Notes under the pieces: model-generated
Database searches by the model: none
What the model saw: only the letters and a program-made list of their open reading frames with translations
What the model was told of the DNA's origin: nothing
In this document: one piece after another, positions 33,590 through 43,846 of the stretch
How the letters are laid out: every line of letters begins with the position of its first letter
How positions within the stretch are numbered: position 1 is the stretch's first letter
Assembly (NCBI RefSeq): GCF_002797315.1
Contig: NZ_KZ454936.1
Location: 1,487,133 to 1,551,132, forward strand
Length of the DNA stretch: 64,000 nucleotides
Direction: 5' to 3'
Origin: Bacillus sp. FJAT-44742
GTDB lineage: Bacteria > Bacillota > Bacilli > Bacillales > Marinococcaceae
Made by a program: the position numbers and the translations under genes

Positions 33590-34915
33590 ATGATTACTTC
33601 CAATTTATTAAGCGACTTGCGGGGATTGCTTCCTGAGACTGAAATTGAAGAAAGTGGCAATCCAAATCATCTATTAGGGAATGACGGAGATATCGTCATT
33701 TATCCTACATCAGAAGAAGAAATTTCCCAGATTCTTTCTTATGCAAATGAGAATAACAAGAAGGCAGTAATAAGCGGTATGGGGACGAAAAGAGGATACG
33801 GTGGGGTAGAGGAAGCTGCAGATATCTTACTATCTTTAACCAACTTCAAAGGGATCGTTGAACATACTGTCGGAGATATGACTGTTACCGTAAAACCAGG
33901 TACTCCGTTTAAAGAACTTCAGGAACATCTCGCAAAGCATGATCAAAAAATCGCATTAGACCCTCCATTTTCTGACTTTGCTACGATTGGAGGTATCATT
34001 GCTGCAAATGAAAGCGGTCCCAAAAGGCTTGGCTACGGGTCGGCAAGGGATTTAGTTATAGGATTAAAGGTCGTTTACCCAAACGGTGAAGTGATTCGTA
34101 CAGGGGGCAAAGTGGTGAAAAATGTTGCCGGGTACGATATGAATAAATTGTTTATTGGTTCGATGGGGACCCTAGGTGTTTTATCAGAAATTACACTAAA
34201 GCTTCGCCCAATACCTAAACATGAAAGCTTGGTACTCCTATCTTTTGAAGAATCTTCTTTAGAGAATATCAAACAGTTAGCTGTTAAAATTCTGGATTCT
34301 TTAATCGAACCCGTCTCCCTTCAACTATTAAATCCTTCGGCTGCAGAGGAAATGACCGGGAAGTCAAATTATACTCTCGCTATTGCATTTGAGGATGTTG
34401 AAAGCTCGGTTAAATACCAGGAAGATTTTATTAAAAACCTACAGCCAGAAAACACATCCTTCACACTTCTTCAAGAAGAAGAGGCAAAGGAATTCTGGCA
34501 GAAGTTCAGCAACCTGGCTCCAAATGGAATAATGACCATCACAGGTAATGAAACAGAAGCTGCTTTAAAAGTTGGTGTCAAAAACCTGGACGTGTTCAAA
34601 GTAATAGGAGAATGTGAGCTGTTAGAGGAAGGATTTAACGTTAAAGTTATCAGCCATGGCGGCCTTGGCCATGGGCTGAGTGAGGTAATTATAAAAGGTG
34701 CAAGTGAAAACGTCCTTGCAGCCATTCATAGCCTGCGAGAGTCAGTGAAAGAATTAAAAGGGTATGCAATTGTGAAATATCTTCCTTTATCAATGCGTCA
34801 AACAATGAATGTCTGGGGTGACACACCCTCTTATTTCTTTCTTCTGGAAGGAATAAAAACAAAAATAGATCCAGCCAAAACGTTAAACCATAAACGTTTC
34901 CTAGGAGGTTTATAA
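33590..34915 (+). CDS. glcE: Glycolate oxidase FAD-binding subunit GlcE
   Basis: 441 residues. PCMH-type FAD domain (IVIYPTSEEEISQILSYANE, VISGMGTKRGYGG, TVTVKPGTPFKELQEHL, FATIGGIIAANESGPKRLGYG, GKVVKNVAGYDMNKLFIGSMG). E. coli GlcE is about 350 residues; this one has a longer C-terminal part. With GlcD and GlcF it oxidises glycolate to glyoxylate at the membrane and feeds electrons to quinone. AGAGGTG RBS favours the ATG 33590 over GTG 33584. One base separates it from glcF. Confidence 0.83.
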   Translation: MITSNLLSDLRGLLPETEIEESGNPNHLLGNDGDIVIYPTSEEEISQILSYANENNKKAVISGMGTKRGYGGVEEAADILLSLTNFKGIVEHTVGDMTVTVKPGTPFKELQEHLAKHDQKIALDPPFSDFATIGGIIAANESGPKRLGYGSARDLVIGLKVVYPNGEVIRTGGKVVKNVAGYDMNKLFIGSMGTLGVLSEITLKLRPIPKHESLVLLSFEESSLENIKQLAVKILDSLIEPVSLQLLNPSAAEEMTGKSNYTLAIAFEDVESSVKYQEDFIKNLQPENTSFTLLQEEEAKEFWQKFSNLAPNGIMTITGNETEAALKVGVKNLDVFKVIGECELLEEGFNVKVISHGGLGHGLSEVIIKGASENVLAAIHSLRESVKELKGYAIVKYLPLSMRQTMNVWGDTPSYFFLLEGIKTKIDPAKTLNHKRFLGGL

Positions 34916-34916
34916 C

Positions 34917-36281
34917 ATGAGTATTAAAGAAAAAGAAGTTCTTCAGGATCCGCCATGCAGTTCCCAAAGTCTTGGAAACTACCTCTGGGATGATAAGCCC
35001 GATCCAGATAAATGGGCTGATTGTGTGCACTGCGGAATGTGTCTTGAATCTTGTCCAACCTATGAAATCACCGGGCAAGAGCAGCATTCACCTCGCGGCA
35101 GAGTTCATCTTATTAAGTCAGTCGCTGAAGGAAAGCTGGAAGTGAATGAACAATTTCTCGATCCCGTATTTGCCTGTCTGGACTGTCGGGCCTGTACAAC
35201 TGCTTGTCCGGCAGATGTAGATGTAGGCGGGCTCATTGAAGAAGCCAGAGGTCAGATCCGTCAGGCCATGCCTCTAACTGGCTGGAAAGGCCAGGTAAGT
35301 AAGTTATTCCTTAAAGGTTTGTTTCCACATCAAGAGCGCTTGAATTCCATCGGAAGCCTGTTAAAATTCTATCAAAAGAGCGGGGTACAAAAGGTTGTAC
35401 GAAAAACGGGACTCATGAACGTGATGCCGCCACATCTTGCACAGATGGAAGCGATTATGCCTGACGTTAAACAGCCTGTACGAAAGAAATATAAGGATGA
35501 AGAAATTGTAAAAGCAAAAGGCGAAGCAAAAGGTGAAGTTGCATTCTTAACAGGGTGTGTAATGGATGTCATGTTTAGTGATATTAATGATTCTACTGTT
35601 AACGTTCTGACAAGAAACGGAAACGATGTAGCCATTCCGAAAAATCAAACCTGCTGCGGAGCCCTTCATGTTCACGCAGGTGATCGTGATACAGGCCGAA
35701 AGCTTGCTAAGCAAAATATAGAAGCCTTTAAAGATGCCGACACGATTGTAGGTAATGCTGCAGGCTGCGGTTGTATGCTGCAGGAATACCCTGAGCTTTT
35801 CCATGAGGACCCAGAGTGGAAAGAAAAAGCAGAAGAATTCTCTGCTAAAGTGGTGGACGTTTCCAAGTACCTCTATGATACCGGTTACGAAAAGCCAAAA
35901 GCGGAAATTAACACTCGTCTGACGTACCATGATGCTTGTCACCTCGCACACGGACAGGGAGTAAGAAAAGAACCGAGAGAGCTTCTTATCGATATTCCAG
36001 GTGTTGAAATGGTTCATATGCCTAATGCTGATCGTTGTTGCGGAAGCGCCGGTGTATATAACATCACAAATCCTGAAATGGCTGATGCTGTTCTTGAAAG
36101 CAAAATGGAAAATGTGCCGGATGATGTAGAAATGATTTCTATGGGGAACCCAGGCTGTATGCTGCAAATGGCTATGGGGGTTCAGAAGTATGGACGGAAT
36201 CAAAAGATAGTCCATACCATTCAGCTCCTTGATTGGGCTTACCAGAAAGAGGACAAAAAAGGGAGGGGAAATAATGTTTAG
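34917..36281 (+). CDS. glcF: Glycolate oxidase iron-sulfur subunit GlcF
   Basis: 454 residues. Two ferredoxin-type 4Fe-4S motifs: CVHCGMCLESCP (C36, C39, C42, C46) and CLDCRACTTACP (C87, C90, C93, C97). Two CCG domains follow (CCGALHVHAGD and CCGSAGVYNITNPEM), which in this family bind another cluster or contact the quinone. It carries electrons from the flavoprotein subunits. Its last codons overlap the glcD start by eight bases. Confidence 0.9.
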   Translation: MSIKEKEVLQDPPCSSQSLGNYLWDDKPDPDKWADCVHCGMCLESCPTYEITGQEQHSPRGRVHLIKSVAEGKLEVNEQFLDPVFACLDCRACTTACPADVDVGGLIEEARGQIRQAMPLTGWKGQVSKLFLKGLFPHQERLNSIGSLLKFYQKSGVQKVVRKTGLMNVMPPHLAQMEAIMPDVKQPVRKKYKDEEIVKAKGEAKGEVAFLTGCVMDVMFSDINDSTVNVLTRNGNDVAIPKNQTCCGALHVHAGDRDTGRKLAKQNIEAFKDADTIVGNAAGCGCMLQEYPELFHEDPEWKEKAEEFSAKVVDVSKYLYDTGYEKPKAEINTRLTYHDACHLAHGQGVRKEPRELLIDIPGVEMVHMPNADRCCGSAGVYNITNPEMADAVLESKMENVPDDVEMISMGNPGCMLQMAMGVQKYGRNQKIVHTIQLLDWAYQKEDKKGRGNNV

Positions 36282-37737
36282 CACAAAGAAAAAAATCAAA
36301 ACAAATGACAAGCACATTAAGAACCTTGCAGCCATAGCAGGCGGGGCCGACTCTATTCTTTACCATAAAGAAGACCTTCTTGCCTATGACTGCGATGGAT
36401 TTGTCATTCACAAACACCTTCCAAAAGCAGTTGTTTTTCCGAAAAATACTGAGGAAGTTGCAGAGCTGGTAAAATACTGCTCTGCAAACAACCTTCCTTT
36501 TTTGGCCCGCGGGGCAGGTACTGGACTAAGCGGCGGCGCGATTCCAGTCAATGGAGAAGTGGTAATCAGTCTCGTCAGAATGAAAAAGCTCTTAAGCGTG
36601 GACCTTGAAAATAGAAGAGCAGTGGTAGAGCCAGGCTATATTAATCTAAAACTGACTAACTCAATTTCTGATAAGGGGTATTATTACGCTCCTGATCCAT
36701 CCAGCCAATATTGCTGCACCATTGGTGGAAATGTTGCTGAAAATGCAGGAGGGGCTCACTGTTTAAAGTATGGGGTAACAACAAATCATATTTTGGGTTT
36801 GGAAGTAGTCATGCCAAACGGCGAAATCGTGGAAATTGGAAATGATGGGATTGCCGATGCTCCAGGCTATGATCTATTGGGCTTGTTGACAGGATCTGAA
36901 GGCACTCTAGGCATAGTCACAAAAATAACGGTAAGGATTTTGAAAAACCCTGCCGCCAAACAAACAGTGCTTGCTTATTTTGATGATGTAGCTGATGGAA
37001 GCCAGGCTGTCTCTGACATTATATCAGCAGGGATAGTGCCCGCAGCCCTTGAAATGATGGATAAAATTGCTATTGAAGCAGTTGAGGCAGCTGCGTTTCC
37101 GGTAGGACATCCAAAAGACATTGAAGCACTGCTGCTCATTGAAGTAGATGGAATTGCAGCAGGGATTGATGAGCAGATTGACCAGATTCTCGATGTTTGT
37201 AAAAAGAGAAATGTCCGAACCGTTAAAGTAGCACAAGATGATCAGGAACGAGCCAGTTGGTGGGCAAACCGGAAAACAGGGTTTGGAGCCATGGGAGCCA
37301 TTTCACCTGATTATCTCGTACAAGATGGGGTAATTCCACGGAGCAAACTGCCTCAGGTTCTAAAACAGATTAATGACATCAGTGACGAGTATGGCTTGCG
37401 AATTGCTAACATTTTTCACGCAGGTGATGGGAATCTCCACCCTCTCGTATTATTTGATTCTGCGAAACCAGGAGAAACCGAAAAAGCACTTGCAGCGGGA
37501 AGTGCCTGCCTGCAGGTTTGCGCAGATGTAGGTGGTTCAATTACTGGCGAGCATGGTGTCGGTATTGAAAAGAAAGAGGAAATGCGTTTTATTTTCACAG
37601 ATAAAGAAATTAAAGCTCAAACAGATGTTAGAGAGGTATTCAATCCATCTAACCTATTGAATGCAGGGAAGCTTTTCCCTTCTCCTGGCCGTTGTGCTGA
37701 AGTAAAGAAGGAACTGAAAGAAGCAGCAACGACATAG
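36274..37737 (+). CDS. glcD: Glycolate oxidase catalytic flavoprotein GlcD
   Basis: 487 residues. PCMH FAD domain (VVFPKNTEEVAELVKYCSANN, FLARGAGTGLSGGAIPVNG, DPSSQYCCTIGGNVAENAGGAHCLKYGVT) and FAD-linked oxidase C-terminal domain with IFHAGDGNLHPLVLFD and SITGEHGVGIEKKE, where catalytic histidines lie. It oxidises D-2-hydroxyacids such as glycolate. GGGAGGGG gives a 6-nt spacer to ATG 36274; earlier in-frame starts overlap glcF more deeply and lack a site. Confidence 0.9.
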   Translation: MFSTKKKIKTNDKHIKNLAAIAGGADSILYHKEDLLAYDCDGFVIHKHLPKAVVFPKNTEEVAELVKYCSANNLPFLARGAGTGLSGGAIPVNGEVVISLVRMKKLLSVDLENRRAVVEPGYINLKLTNSISDKGYYYAPDPSSQYCCTIGGNVAENAGGAHCLKYGVTTNHILGLEVVMPNGEIVEIGNDGIADAPGYDLLGLLTGSEGTLGIVTKITVRILKNPAAKQTVLAYFDDVADGSQAVSDIISAGIVPAALEMMDKIAIEAVEAAAFPVGHPKDIEALLLIEVDGIAAGIDEQIDQILDVCKKRNVRTVKVAQDDQERASWWANRKTGFGAMGAISPDYLVQDGVIPRSKLPQVLKQINDISDEYGLRIANIFHAGDGNLHPLVLFDSAKPGETEKALAAGSACLQVCADVGGSITGEHGVGIEKKEEMRFIFTDKEIKAQTDVREVFNPSNLLNAGKLFPSPGRCAEVKKELKEAATT

Positions 37738-37773
37738 AAGAGAGATAGCGAAATTTTGAGAATATTATTGAAT

Positions 37774-37788
37774 ATTAAACGCTTTCAT
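37774..37788 (-). promoter_or_regulatory. cre CcpA site upstream of glcB
   Basis: ATGAAAGCGTTTAAT on the minus strand fits the cre consensus WTGAAARCGYTTWNN fully. It is 83 bp before the malate synthase start, so glucose should repress the gene. Confidence 0.75.
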
Positions 37789-37816
37789 GTTAGAATTTAG
37801 GAAATTAGAACGATAG

Positions 37817-37841
37817 GAAACAATGTTTCCTAATAAGAAAC
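37817..37841 (+). promoter_or_regulatory. Glycolate-module operator, copy 2
   Basis: AGGAAACAATGTTTCCT (37815-37831) is a perfect dyad around a central A; it is followed by AATAAGAAAC. The 25 bp from 37817 align without gaps to 33551-33575. Confidence 0.65.
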
Positions 37842-37870
37842 GAAGTAACTATATCTAAGGAGGCACTACT

Positions 37871-40054
37871 ATGTCTGAATACGTTAAAATCGGAAACATT
37901 CAAGTAGCAGATGTACTACACAAATTTATAAATGAAGAAGCCCTTCCAAAAACGGGATTAGATAAAGAGCAATTCTGGGCCAACTTTGATAAATTAATCC
38001 ATGATCTTACTCCTGAAAACAAATCTCTACTTGAAAAACGTGAGGAAATTCAAGAACAATTGGATAATTGGTATAAGGAAAACAAAGGAAGCTTTGACTT
38101 TGATAAATATAAAGCATTTCTTGAAGAAATTGGTTACTTAGAATCTGTTCCTGAGGACTTTGAAGTGACTACCAGCAACGTAGACGAGGCTGTAACAAAA
38201 CAAGCAGGCCCACAGCTTGTGGTGCCAGTGAATAATGCTCGCTACGCTATTAATGCGGCAAACGCCCGTTGGGGAAGTTTGTATGATGCACTTTACGGAA
38301 CGGATGCAATCAGTGAAGAGGGCGGCGCTGAAAAAGGCCCAGAATACAACCCTGCACGCGGGGACAAAGTTATTGCATACGCAAAAGAATTCTTGGACAA
38401 CACCATTCCATTGCAGGAAGGATCCCACAAAGATGCAGAGAAATATGAGATCAATGACAACACTCTATCTGTTACTCTTTCAGGAGGAAACAAAACGGGA
38501 CTAAAGGATGCAGGAAAACTATTAGGTTACCAGGGAGTATCAGAAGATCCTTCTGCCATCTTATTTACAAATAATGGATTACACTTTGAGATCCAAATCG
38601 ATCCGTCCCATCCAATCGGAAAAACGGATAACGCCGGGGTGAAGGATGTACTAATGGAGTCAGCTCTGTCAACAATAATGGATTGTGAAGATTCCGTTAC
38701 AGCCGTGGATGCTGAAGATAAGGTTCTAGTATACAAGAATTGGCTCGGCTTAATGGATGGAAGCCTTTCCGTTTCATTCTCCAAAGGCGGCAAGACAGTA
38801 GAAAGAACATTAAACCCTGACCGTACTTATACTGCACTTAACGGCGGAGAAATATCGTTATCAGGACGTTCTCTTATGTTTATCAGAAACGTAGGACATC
38901 TTATGACAAACAATGCCATCCTTGATAAAGACGGTGAGGAAGTTCCAGAAGGGATCCTTGACAGCGTTATTACCAGCTTACTTGCTAAGCATGACCTATT
39001 AAAGAATGGTCCTTATCAAAACACCACAGAAGGCTCTGTATATATTGTTAAGCCAAAAATGCACGGTTCAAAAGAAGTGTCATTTGCCAACAAGCTCTTT
39101 AACAGAGTCGAAGATCTTCTGGACCTGGAAAGAAACACATTGAAAATTGGTGTCATGGATGAGGAGCGCCGCACTACGTTAAATTTAAAAGCATGCATCA
39201 ATGAAGTAAAAGAAAGAGTAGTCTTTATTAATACTGGATTCCTTGATCGTACAGGGGATGAAATCCATACTTCTATGGAAGCCGGACCGATGATTCGCAA
39301 AAGCGAAATGAAAACTTCAGCATGGCTTCAAGGTTACGAAAAATCAAATGTAGCAGTGGGACTTGACGTGGGGTTAAAAGGAAGAGCCCAAATTGGAAAA
39401 GGTATGTGGGCAATGCCAGATTTGATGGAAGAAATGTTGAAGCAAAAAGGCGGACAGCTAAAAGCAGGCGCCAATACTGCCTGGGTTCCTTCCCCAACTG
39501 CTGCAACACTGCACTCACTTCATTACCATGAGATCGATGTGAGTGAAGTACAAAAAGAGCTTGCAAAGGATACTACTGATTATCGCAACGACATTCTTCA
39601 GGTCCCTGTAGCTGAAAACCCTACTTGGTCAGCTGAGGACATCCAAGCGGAGCTTGATAACAACGCTCAAGGTATCTTGGGTTATGTCGTTAGGTGGGTA
39701 GAACAAGGAGTTGGCTGCTCTAAAGTACCTGACATTAATAATGTAGAACTAATGGAAGACCGTGCTACACTGAGAATTTCCAGTCAACATATGACTAACT
39801 GGCTGTATCATGGAATTTGCTCAGAAGAGCAGGTATTAGAAACACTAAAACGTATGGCGAAAGTTGTGGACGAACAAAATGCTGGAGATCCGGCTTATCG
39901 CCCGATGGCACCTAATTATGATGATTCAGTAGCATTCCAAGCGGCTTGTGATCTAGTATTTGAAGGACGTAAGCAGCCAAGCGGGTATACTGAGCCAATT
40001 TTGCACCGTAGACGTATTGAAGCAAAGGCCAAACTTGCTCAGCACCTTAGCTAA
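37871..40054 (+). CDS. glcB: Malate synthase G
   Basis: 727 residues, the length of the monomeric G isoform. It condenses glyoxylate with acetyl-CoA to malate. Recognised blocks: [22 protein letters not shown] (Mg-binding Glu/Asp), [68 protein letters not shown] with the catalytic Asp, and [30 protein letters not shown]. It has its own promoter region with a cre site and operator, and completes the glycolate route. Confidence 0.93.
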   Translation: MSEYVKIGNIQVADVLHKFINEEALPKTGLDKEQFWANFDKLIHDLTPENKSLLEKREEIQEQLDNWYKENKGSFDFDKYKAFLEEIGYLESVPEDFEVTTSNVDEAVTKQAGPQLVVPVNNARYAINAANARWGSLYDALYGTDAISEEGGAEKGPEYNPARGDKVIAYAKEFLDNTIPLQEGSHKDAEKYEINDNTLSVTLSGGNKTGLKDAGKLLGYQGVSEDPSAILFTNNGLHFEIQIDPSHPIGKTDNAGVKDVLMESALSTIMDCEDSVTAVDAEDKVLVYKNWLGLMDGSLSVSFSKGGKTVERTLNPDRTYTALNGGEISLSGRSLMFIRNVGHLMTNNAILDKDGEEVPEGILDSVITSLLAKHDLLKNGPYQNTTEGSVYIVKPKMHGSKEVSFANKLFNRVEDLLDLERNTLKIGVMDEERRTTLNLKACINEVKERVVFINTGFLDRTGDEIHTSMEAGPMIRKSEMKTSAWLQGYEKSNVAVGLDVGLKGRAQIGKGMWAMPDLMEEMLKQKGGQLKAGANTAWVPSPTAATLHSLHYHEIDVSEVQKELAKDTTDYRNDILQVPVAENPTWSAEDIQAELDNNAQGILGYVVRWVEQGVGCSKVPDINNVELMEDRATLRISSQHMTNWLYHGICSEEQVLETLKRMAKVVDEQNAGDPAYRPMAPNYDDSVAFQAACDLVFEGRKQPSGYTEPILHRRRIEAKAKLAQHLS

Positions 40055-40069
40055 TATATAGCATCTTTC

Positions 40070-40105
40070 AGTAATGGTGATTTCCTTTTCAGGATCACCA
40101 TTACT
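40070..40105 (+). terminator. Hairpin after glcB
   Basis: AGTAATGGTGA / TCACCATTACT, perfect 11-bp stem with further inner pairs; no strong T-run, so possibly partial termination. Confidence 0.6.
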
Positions 40106-40149
40106 TACTGAATAATTATTGATAGTCGTTGACAGAAAGGATAATGTAT

Positions 40150-40929
40150 ATGAAATTCGTTAGATTTAAAAACAATTCAGATATTTTAACCGGAGAATTG
40201 ACAGCAGATGGGATCAAAGAAATCAAGGGAGATTTGCTTGGAACCTGGGAATACACAGGAAAAACGTTTCAAGAAAGCGAAGTAACTTTAACTGCTCCCC
40301 TTGAGCCAAATCAGATTATTGGTATTGGAGCTAACTTTGTAACGAAGACCGAAGAACTTCCAGAAACTTTACCTGAAATTCCAGTCTTCTTCTTCAAACC
40401 TACTTCATCTGTGATTGGTCCGGAAGAAGATATTGTTATCCCAGATGCCATCGAAGAAGTAAAGTTCGAATCTGAACTGGCTGTTATCATTGGAAGAGAT
40501 ACGAAGGACGTTTCTGAAGACGAAGTACTGGACTACGTGTTTGGATATACGGTTGGAAATGACGTAACTGCACCTCAATATTTTCACGAAGCAGGCCATT
40601 GGACAATTGGCAAATCCTTTGATACTTTCACTCCGTTAGGACCTGTCATAGAAACTGAACTAGATCCACTTTCTATTAGAGTGGAGGCCCGCCTTAATGG
40701 AGAAGAAAAACAAAACAGCGGAACAGAACTAATGATTGTCCCTATCAAAAAAATGATTTCGTACTTATCCTCAGTTATGACCTTGAAAAAAGGTGATGTT
40801 ATCTTAACAGGCAGCCCGGTAGGAGCTGAATTAGTTGGAGAGAACAATGAGATTGAGTGTGAAATAAAAGAAATAGGTGTTTTGAGAAACAACTTTGTAA
40901 AAGCAAAGAAAACAGCTCAATCACTGTAA
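40150..40929 (+). CDS. Fumarylacetoacetate hydrolase (FAH) family protein
   Basis: 259 residues. FAH fold: PLEPNQIIGIGANF, VFFFKPTSSVIGPEEDIVIP, VKFESELAVIIGRDTKDVSEDE (metal-binding E-x-E), GYTVGNDVTAPQYF, GKSFDTFTPLGP and LKKGDVILTGSPVG. Family members hydrolyse or decarboxylate 2-oxo and 1,3-diketo acids; in this setting it may act on an oxo-acid of the glycolate/malate pathway. AAAGG is 9 nt from ATG 40150; ATG 40144 is too close and the TTG at 40129 has no site. Confidence 0.82.
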   Translation: MKFVRFKNNSDILTGELTADGIKEIKGDLLGTWEYTGKTFQESEVTLTAPLEPNQIIGIGANFVTKTEELPETLPEIPVFFFKPTSSVIGPEEDIVIPDAIEEVKFESELAVIIGRDTKDVSEDEVLDYVFGYTVGNDVTAPQYFHEAGHWTIGKSFDTFTPLGPVIETELDPLSIRVEARLNGEEKQNSGTELMIVPIKKMISYLSSVMTLKKGDVILTGSPVGAELVGENNEIECEIKEIGVLRNNFVKAKKTAQSL

Positions 40930-40941
40930 AAATGATATGCT

Positions 40942-40964
40942 GACCACCTGATAATCAGGTGGTC
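40942..40964 (+). other. Strong hairpin after FAH gene
   Basis: GACCACCTGAT / ATCAGGTGGTC, 11-bp perfect inverted repeat around a single base. Weak T content downstream; terminator or transcript-end stabiliser. Confidence 0.6.
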
Positions 40965-41071
40965 GGCTATCCTTAGATTAGAGAATAAATCTTTTATGTG
41001 TTGTATTTACTGAATAATCTAAATTGTAGAATGGAGCTTAACGTACATTCATTCATTCAGTAAACATAATT

Positions 41072-41087
41072 ATTAAAGCGCTTTCAT
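41072..41087 (-). promoter_or_regulatory. cre CcpA site upstream of glycolate permease
   Basis: ATGAAAGCGCTTTAAT on the minus strand is a full cre match (WTGAAARCGYTTWNN). It is about 160 bp before the permease start. Confidence 0.75.
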
Positions 41088-41129
41088 ATTTTGCAACACG
41101 AGTACATGCTTTGCCGAAAAGGGGTTATA

Positions 41130-41190
41130 AACTGTGGTATAGAATTTTGATAAGCATTTGGTACCCCATTAAAATTCTCCACCACAGGTT
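41130..41190 (+). promoter_or_regulatory. Long leader hairpin of permease gene
   Basis: 41130-41148 (AACTGTGGTATAGAATTTT) is nearly complementary to 41171-41190, with one bulge and a 2-nt mismatch, around a 22-nt loop. It would sit in the mRNA leader, 57 nt before the start codon. A CCTTTTAAAAGG palindrome (41220-41231) abuts the ribosome site. Confidence 0.5.
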
Positions 41191-41246
41191 ATATTTATAT
41201 AAGTTTTAGCATTTTTTTACCTTTTAAAAGGAAAGGGGAGAACGTT

Positions 41247-43028
41247 GTGGGAACTGGATTATTGGCTTTCTTATCATTATTGCCTATTATTGTGGTTGCT
41301 GTATTCCTGGTTGGTCTTCGATGGCCTGCAAGTAAAGCTATGCCTATTTCATATTTTGTTGCAGTTGGTCTTGCATTATTTATTTGGGGGGTTCCAGCTA
41401 ACAATGTCGCTGCAGCATCTGTACATGGACTTATAACAGCAGGTACGCTATTATACATTATTTTTGGGGCAATTTTGCTCCTCAACACCCTCCAGGAAAG
41501 TGGAGGAATCAAAACAATCAGGCAGGGATTTACTGATATATCTCCTGACCGCCGAATACAAGTCATCATCATTGCCTGGCTCTTTGGCTCTTTCATTGAG
41601 GGGTCAGCCGGGTTTGGTACACCTGCCGCTGTGGCTGTTCCATTACTAGTGGGACTCGGGTTCCCGGCCATGGCTGCCGTTGTTGCTGGTATGACCATCC
41701 AAAGTACTCCAGTATCCTTTGGTGCGGTAGGGACACCAATGCTTGTCGGTGTACAATCCGGGCTGTCTGCTGACGCCAGTATTACTGATAACTTTTTAGC
41801 ACTAACTCATGTCATTGCAGGACAGACTGCTATTTTACATGCCGTAGGGGGTACGCTGATACCTTTATTTGTTATCGCTATGATGACCAGGTTTTTCGGT
41901 AAAAATAAATCCTTTTCTGAAGGAATAAAGGTCTGGAAGTTTGCTTTGTTTGCCGCCTTTGCGATGACCATTCCGTATGTCATTGTGGCAAATGTTCTAG
42001 GGCCGGAATTCCCGTCAATGATAGGTGGACTTGTTGGTTTACTCATAGTTATAACAGCTGCTAAAAAAGGTTTCTTAATGCCAAAAGAAGACGAAACATG
42101 GGATTTTGATGAGAAGTCCAAGTGGGATCCTGAGTGGATTGGAAGAATTGAGATTAAAGATATTGCCCATAAGAGCGGAAGCATGAGCATGGTTAGAGCC
42201 TGGACTCCTTATATTCTTGTAGGGTTGTTCCTGGTTATCTCAAGACAGGAATTTCTTCCTTTTAGAGAGTGGCTTCAAGCATGGGTAGTGGGACCTGAAA
42301 ACATTTTTGGTTCAGAGATATCCTCTACCTTCCAGCCTTTGTTCTCACCAGGTTCAATTTTCATTCTTGTTACTCTAATTACATTCTTTATTCACGGTAT
42401 GAGTACAAGCGCTTACAAAAGAGCATGGGCTACTTCTGGAAAAACTACCCTTGCAGCTTCGGTGGCCTTAATCTTTACTGTACCGATGGTTCAAGTATTC
42501 TTGAATTCCGGGGGAGGTACTTCCGGCTATGATGGTATGCCGATCGTGCTGGCCAACGCCGTAGCTGCCATAAGCGGCGATTATTGGCCGCTGTTTGCAA
42601 CCTTTATTGGCGGCCTTGGAGCATTTATTGCAGGCAGTAACACTGTAAGTAACATGATGTTCTCATTGTTCCAGCATGATGTGGGATCACAAATGGGTGT
42701 CACTGCTTCCTGGATTGTAGCTTTACAGGCAGTAGGTGGTGCTGCAGGAAACATGATAGCGGTACACAATGTAGTAGCAGCTTCTGCAGTTGTTGGTTTA
42801 GTTGGTAAAGAAGGAATGATTATTAGAAAAACAGTCTTTCCATTCTTATACTATGTAACAGTAACTGGGGCTCTTGGATATTCCATTGTTTGGTATGGTG
42901 AGAAAGGACTCTTTAATCTTGGAACCTTTATCGTACTAGGAGTTTTCCTTTCTGCATTCTATATTATTTCCTCAAACAGGAAACGTATTGATATCATCCA
43001 GAAGAACACGACAGTTGGTTTTAAATAA
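41247..43028 (+). CDS. glcA: Glycolate/L-lactate permease (LctP/GlcA family)
   Basis: 593 residues, about 14 membrane segments. Family blocks: [98 protein letters not shown]. LctP-family carriers import lactate and glycolate with protons. The neighbouring glycolate oxidase and malate synthase favour glycolate, hence the symbol, but lactate remains possible. GTG start after AAAGGGGAG. Confidence 0.87.
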   Translation: MGTGLLAFLSLLPIIVVAVFLVGLRWPASKAMPISYFVAVGLALFIWGVPANNVAAASVHGLITAGTLLYIIFGAILLLNTLQESGGIKTIRQGFTDISPDRRIQVIIIAWLFGSFIEGSAGFGTPAAVAVPLLVGLGFPAMAAVVAGMTIQSTPVSFGAVGTPMLVGVQSGLSADASITDNFLALTHVIAGQTAILHAVGGTLIPLFVIAMMTRFFGKNKSFSEGIKVWKFALFAAFAMTIPYVIVANVLGPEFPSMIGGLVGLLIVITAAKKGFLMPKEDETWDFDEKSKWDPEWIGRIEIKDIAHKSGSMSMVRAWTPYILVGLFLVISRQEFLPFREWLQAWVVGPENIFGSEISSTFQPLFSPGSIFILVTLITFFIHGMSTSAYKRAWATSGKTTLAASVALIFTVPMVQVFLNSGGGTSGYDGMPIVLANAVAAISGDYWPLFATFIGGLGAFIAGSNTVSNMMFSLFQHDVGSQMGVTASWIVALQAVGGAAGNMIAVHNVVAASAVVGLVGKEGMIIRKTVFPFLYYVTVTGALGYSIVWYGEKGLFNLGTFIVLGVFLSAFYIISSNRKRIDIIQKNTTVGFK

Positions 43029-43040
43029 AAAAAATGAAAA

Positions 43041-43080
43041 AAGCTTGTCTCCGGTATAAAGGGTGGCAGGCTTTTTTTTT
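43041..43080 (+). terminator. Terminator after permease
   Basis: AAGCTTGTCTCC pairs with GGTGGCAGGCTT (two wobbles, one mismatch), then a run of ten T. Confidence 0.75.
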
Positions 43081-43165
43081 ATGAATAAAAGAATGTTTTC
43101 ATCATCTATTCTTTCTTCGAAAGTAAAAGAGTAAAATAAAGAAAAGGTAAAAGGGAGGCCTGTGT

Positions 43166-43531
43166 ATGGCTCGTTCTGTGTATTATTACGCTGTAATGTT
43201 TATTACATTAATGATGATGATAGGAGGTACAGTGGCTGCTTTTATGAATGGAGCTGACCTCGTGGTTCCTCAGGGCTACTATCTTACCTATGAAGAATTC
43301 AAGGATGAACAGGCTTATAAACTTGAGGAAGGCACAGCTTCAGAAAAAAGTGAAGAAGCTTTAGCTGCTGATTACGAGCGGCAAGTAAAGGAATTTACCA
43401 TCATAGAAAAACAGCGAGCCACGAATGATTTAATTAAAAACATTGGCTGGATTCTTATCCCGCTTCCAATTTTTCTCTTTGCTAGTAAGCAAGTTCGAAA
43501 AAAACAAAGTAGTGGTACGTCTTCAATTTAA
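43166..43531 (+). CDS. Two-helix membrane protein, 121 residues, unknown
   Basis: N-terminal membrane segment (about 6-28, YYYAVMFITLMMMIGGTVAAF), a charged external or cytosolic helical segment (about 40-90, rich in E/K), and a second segment (about 92-108, IGWILIPLPIFLFASK) with a basic tail. No family recognised. GGAGG precedes the ATG. It is followed by an 81-residue coiled-coil gene in the same direction. Confidence 0.6.
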   Translation: MARSVYYYAVMFITLMMMIGGTVAAFMNGADLVVPQGYYLTYEEFKDEQAYKLEEGTASEKSEEALAADYERQVKEFTIIEKQRATNDLIKNIGWILIPLPIFLFASKQVRKKQSSGTSSI

Positions 43532-43600
43532 TTGCTCCAGGAAGAATTTCTTTTAGCGAAACTAGGAATAGCTAAAAGAAAACAAAGGAGTTGAAGCAGG

Positions 43601-43846
43601 ATGGACCAGCACACATATATAGACCAGCTTGAAAAGCTTTACGTTCTTATGGAAACAAGACACATGCTTAAGGAAAAGATAGAGGTTTCATCTTCTGAAT
43701 CAGCGCCAGCTGCTGTTTTAGAAGATATAAAAAAAATTGAAGAGGAGATTGCTTTCTATTCAGGAGGGCAATCCATTGAAGAAATTGAAGCTTCATTAAA
43801 CGCTCCCCTATTTAATCCTTCGTATGTAGAGGAAGAAGAGAGTTAA
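43601..43846 (+). CDS. Small coiled-coil protein, 81 residues, unknown
   Basis: Acidic helical protein (QLEKLYVLMETRHMLKEKI, LEDIKKIEEEIAFY) without signal or membrane segments. AAAGGAG RBS. Its TAA (43844-43846) overlaps the stop of the convergent TRAP gene. Function unknown. Confidence 0.55.
   Translation: MDQHTYIDQLEKLYVLMETRHMLKEKIEVSSSESAPAAVLEDIKKIEEEIAFYSGGQSIEEIEASLNAPLFNPSYVEEEES

Noticed and set aside
41045-41060. ATTCATTCATTCAG resembling half of a FadR box
   Set aside because: The second half of the dyad is missing; looks like a simple tetranucleotide repeat.
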